DNA from: Candidatus Dadabacteria bacterium
GTDB lineage: Bacteria > Desulfobacterota_D > UBA1144 > Nemesobacterales > Nemesobacteraceae
DNA: 7,424 bases
Assembly (NCBI GenBank): GCA_026709745.1
Contig: JAPOSJ010000127.1
Location: forward strand, 1 to 7,424
Direction: 5' to 3'
Part shown: positions 5,084-7,424 of the stretch, one piece after another
Numbering within the stretch: position 1 is the first letter of the stretch
How the letters are laid out: the number at the start of each line of letters is the position of its first letter
Translations under genes and position numbers: made by a program
The notes under the pieces: generated by a model
Databases searched by the model: none
What the model saw: only the letters and a program-made list of their open reading frames with translations
What the model was told of the DNA's origin: nothing

Positions 5084-7424
5084 TTAATAGTAGCCCTGCA
5101 GGGCCTCTACCCTCAGATCGCTTCTCACCAAGGTCTCAATCGCACTAACTCCGGCAATCGCACCGCTCAGAGTAGTGAAATAAGGAACGTTGTTTACAAG
5201 TGCTGTTCTCCTTATCAAATAGGACTGCGCAATCTCCTTTTTCCCGAAAGTGGTGTTTATAACCAGCTGCACCTCACCATTTTTAAGATGATCAACTACA
5301 TGAGGGCGGCCCTGCTTAACTTTGTTCACCATCTGGGAAATAATACCATTTTTATTGAGGAATTCAGATGTGCCCGCGGTAGCGATTATATCAAAACCAA
5401 TGGTGCTGAACCTTCGGGCTATATCAAGCATCTTGGTGGACTTATCTTCATCCTTTACGCTTATAAAAGCCACTCCGCCTGAAGGGAGTCTGTTGGCGGC
5501 AGCTATCTGAGATTTGGCAAAGGCCTGATCAAGGTCATGGGCGATCCCCATAACCTCTCCGGTTGATTTCATTTCCGGGCCCAGTATCGTGTCGACTTCG
5601 GGGAACTTGACGAAAGGAAAGACCGACTCCTTAACGCAATAGTGCCCCGGAACAATCTCTTCTGTGTAGCCGAGTTCCTCTAGGGATTTCCCGATCATTA
5701 CCTTGGTTCCTATCTTGGCAAGCTGAACCCCTATCGCCTTGCTCACGAAGGGAACGGTTCTGCTGGCTCTGGGGTTAACCTCTATTATGTAAACCTTTTC
5801 GTCCTTTACGGCAAACTGGATGTTGACAAGCCCCTTTACCTGAAGCTCAAGCGCAAGTTTTTTTGTCTGGGATTTTATTTCCTCCAGAATTTCAGGTGGT
5901 ATCGAGAAGGGAGGCAGAATCGCCGCGCTGTCTCCAGAATGAACCCCCGCCTCTTCGATATGCTCAAGCACCCCGCCCACCACAACGGTTTTACCATCGC
6001 AGACCGCGTCCACGTCGACTTCCTTAGCGTCTTTTAGAAACTTATCTATCAGTATCGGATGGTTCGGAGAAACACTCGCCGCTTCGCTTATGTAGGCCCG
6101 AAGAGAATCCTTGTCGTAAACTATCTCCATGGCACGGCCGCCTAGAACATAGGACGGGCGAACCATAACCGGATATCCTATTTCGTCTGCTATGGCGATA
6201 GCTTCTGACTCGCTTCTTGCCGTATCGCTTCGGGGCTGGAGGAGCCCTAGGCCCGAAACGAGCTTTCTGAACCTGTCTCTGTCCTCAGCAAGATCTATGC
6301 TCTCAGGGGAAGTCCCTATTATTCTCACCCCTTGGCCCTCAAGCTCAAGAGCGAGACGCAGCGGGGTCTGGCCTCCTAGATGGACTATAACTCCCCAAGG
6401 GTCCTCTCTTCTTATAACAGCCAGAGTGTCTTCAAGCGTGAGCGGCTCGAAATAAAGCCTGTCCGATGTGTCGTAGTCCGTACTCACGGTCTCGGGATTG
6501 CAATTAACCATAATGGCCTCGTATCCCTCCTCCCTGAGCGCAAAAGACGCATGCACACAGCAGTAGTCAAACTCTATGCCCTGGCCTATCCTGTTAGGCC
6601 CCCCACCGAGTATCACAACCTTTTTTCTCTCCGTCGGCAGCGCTTCGCTCTCGCTCTCGAAAGTCGAATACAGATAAGGCGTGTAGGCTTCAAACTCTGC
6701 CGCGCATGTATCAACCATCTTAAAAGAAGGCTCTATCCCCTCACGCAGGCGGAAATTTCTCACTTTTTCTTCCTCGGCACAGAGAATTCTCGCAATCTCA
6801 ATGTCGGAAAAACCGCGTCGCTTGGCCCCGAGGATAGTTTCGCGGTCAAGTCCTTTGCGGGAAATATCTGACTCGAAATCTACAATCTGCTTTATGTTCC
6901 GGAGAAACCACGGGTCAATGTGAGAGATTGTGTAGATTTCCTCAATATCCATGCCCAGACGAAACGCGTCGGCTATGTACCAGAGCCGTCTGGGGGAAGG
7001 AATTCTGAGTTTCTCTCTTATCTCTTCCGGATCATCGGAGATATTCTCAAAACCATAAGAGTCTATCTCAAGGGATCTCATGGCCTTTTGAAGTGATTCC
7101 TTGAAGGTCCTTCCGATTGACATCGCCTCCCCAACAGATTTCATCTGTGTTGTGAGAGTAGGGGTTGTCTGTGGAAATTTCTCAAACGTGAACCTCGGCA
7201 TCTTCACCACGACATAATCTATTGTAGGTTCAAAAGACGCGGGGGTGTATTTCGTTATATCGTTTGAAATCTCATCTATCGAGTAGCCGACCGCAAGCTT
7301 CGCCGCTATCTTGGCAATCGGAAACCCAGTGGCCTTTGACGCGAGCGCAGAGCTTCGCGAAACCCTGGGATTCATCTCTTTGATCTCGTCTTCAATGGAC
7401 CGCATTTTCTTGTAGGCGATCACA
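5084..7424 (-). CDS. carB: Carbamoyl-phosphate synthase large subunit, N-terminus missing at window edge
   Basis: CarB makes carbamoyl phosphate from bicarbonate, ammonia delivered by CarA, and two ATP, for pyrimidine and arginine synthesis. The 779 visible residues match roughly the last 775 of the ~1073 in E. coli. In order they hold the end of the first ATP-grasp domain, NPRVSRSSALASKATG (18-33); the oligomerization domain (about 110-260), ending near VDTCAAEF; and the second synthetase unit, starting at ILGGGPNRIGQG (271-282). That unit contains VRPSYVLGGRAMEI (421-434), HSGDS (495-499) and metal ligands Q536, E548 and N550. The allosteric MGS-like domain (about 648-779) keeps likely UMP-site residues T682, T685, K701, N723 and T725. 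The frame is open to the right edge; a GTG at 7423 is the first full codon and should not be taken as the true start. The first 16 residues do not resemble CarB (see findings). Confidence 0.95.
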   Translation of the reverse strand, partial: VIAYKKMRSIEDEIKEMNPRVSRSSALASKATGFPIAKIAAKLAVGYSIDEISNDITKYTPASFEPTIDYVVVKMPRFTFEKFPQTTPTLTTQMKSVGEAMSIGRTFKESLQKAMRSLEIDSYGFENISDDPEEIREKLRIPSPRRLWYIADAFRLGMDIEEIYTISHIDPWFLRNIKQIVDFESDISRKGLDRETILGAKRRGFSDIEIARILCAEEEKVRNFRLREGIEPSFKMVDTCAAEFEAYTPYLYSTFESESEALPTERKKVVILGGGPNRIGQGIEFDYCCVHASFALREEGYEAIMVNCNPETVSTDYDTSDRLYFEPLTLEDTLAVIRREDPWGVIVHLGGQTPLRLALELEGQGVRIIGTSPESIDLAEDRDRFRKLVSGLGLLQPRSDTARSESEAIAIADEIGYPVMVRPSYVLGGRAMEIVYDKDSLRAYISEAASVSPNHPILIDKFLKDAKEVDVDAVCDGKTVVVGGVLEHIEEAGVHSGDSAAILPPFSIPPEILEEIKSQTKKLALELQVKGLVNIQFAVKDEKVYIIEVNPRASRTVPFVSKAIGVQLAKIGTKVMIGKSLEELGYTEEIVPGHYCVKESVFPFVKFPEVDTILGPEMKSTGEVMGIAHDLDQAFAKSQIAAANRLPSGGVAFISVKDEDKSTKMLDIARRFSTIGFDIIATAGTSEFLNKNGIISQMVNKVKQGRPHVVDHLKNGEVQLVINTTFGKKEIAQSYLIRRTALVNNVPYFTTLSGAIAGVSAIETLVRSDLRVEALQGYY

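Noticed and set aside
6380..6871. A 163-codon plus-strand open frame inside carB
   Set aside because: The minus-strand frame here is unmistakable CarB. The opposite frame shows no domain and no ribosome-binding site.
1..7424. Mobile element, phage, toxin-antitoxin, defence or CRISPR content
   Set aside because: No transposase, integrase, terminal repeats, repeat-spacer array or defence-type domains are seen on either strand. All coding space is taken by conserved housekeeping genes.

Overview
The window is a compact stretch of ordinary bacterial chromosome from a diderm (Gram-negative-type) organism. It encodes a TonB-like protein, a prolipoprotein signal peptidase and an exported HtrA/DegP-type protease, all of which fit a two-membrane envelope. 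Base composition is moderate and even, genes are tightly packed, and I see no tRNA, rRNA, CRISPR array, insertion sequence, prophage or attachment site. The lineage cannot be fixed from the sequence. A PUR-domain (DUF3276-like) gene beside a proteobacteria-like set of housekeeping genes would suit a deltaproteobacteria-like or candidate diderm phylum, but that is a low-confidence guess.

Left part (1-800). A minus-strand gene for a small PUR-domain nucleic-acid-binding protein runs off the left edge. It is divergent from a plus-strand hotdog-fold thioesterase (348-782). The 131-bp gap between them holds two face-to-face promoter candidates whose -35 boxes lie in the two arms of a perfect 15-bp inverted repeat. 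The thioesterase gene ends in a hairpin plus T-rich tract (782-815), a plausible terminator where it meets the long convergent operon.

Right part (7424 down to 800, all minus strand). Seven genes read in one direction with gaps of 47, 12, 46, 8, -68 and 18 bp: carB (carbamoyl-phosphate synthase large subunit, 5' end missing), greA (transcript cleavage factor), a tonB-like gene, lspA (lipoprotein signal peptidase), ribE (riboflavin synthase), aroK (shikimate kinase) and an htrA/degP serine protease with an N-terminal export signal and possible lipobox. This looks like one transcription unit of housekeeping genes: pyrimidine/arginine precursor, riboflavin and chorismate synthesis, transcription fidelity, and envelope energy transduction, lipoprotein maturation and quality control. 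The pathways do not share a product. The only direct functional link is that LspA could process the HtrA protein if its lipobox is real.

I found no convincing undescribed system. The points most worth checking are the first 16 codons of the carB fragment at the right edge, which do not look like CarB although everything after them does; the palindromic divergent promoter; the uncertain aroK start; and the lone tonB without exbB/exbD.
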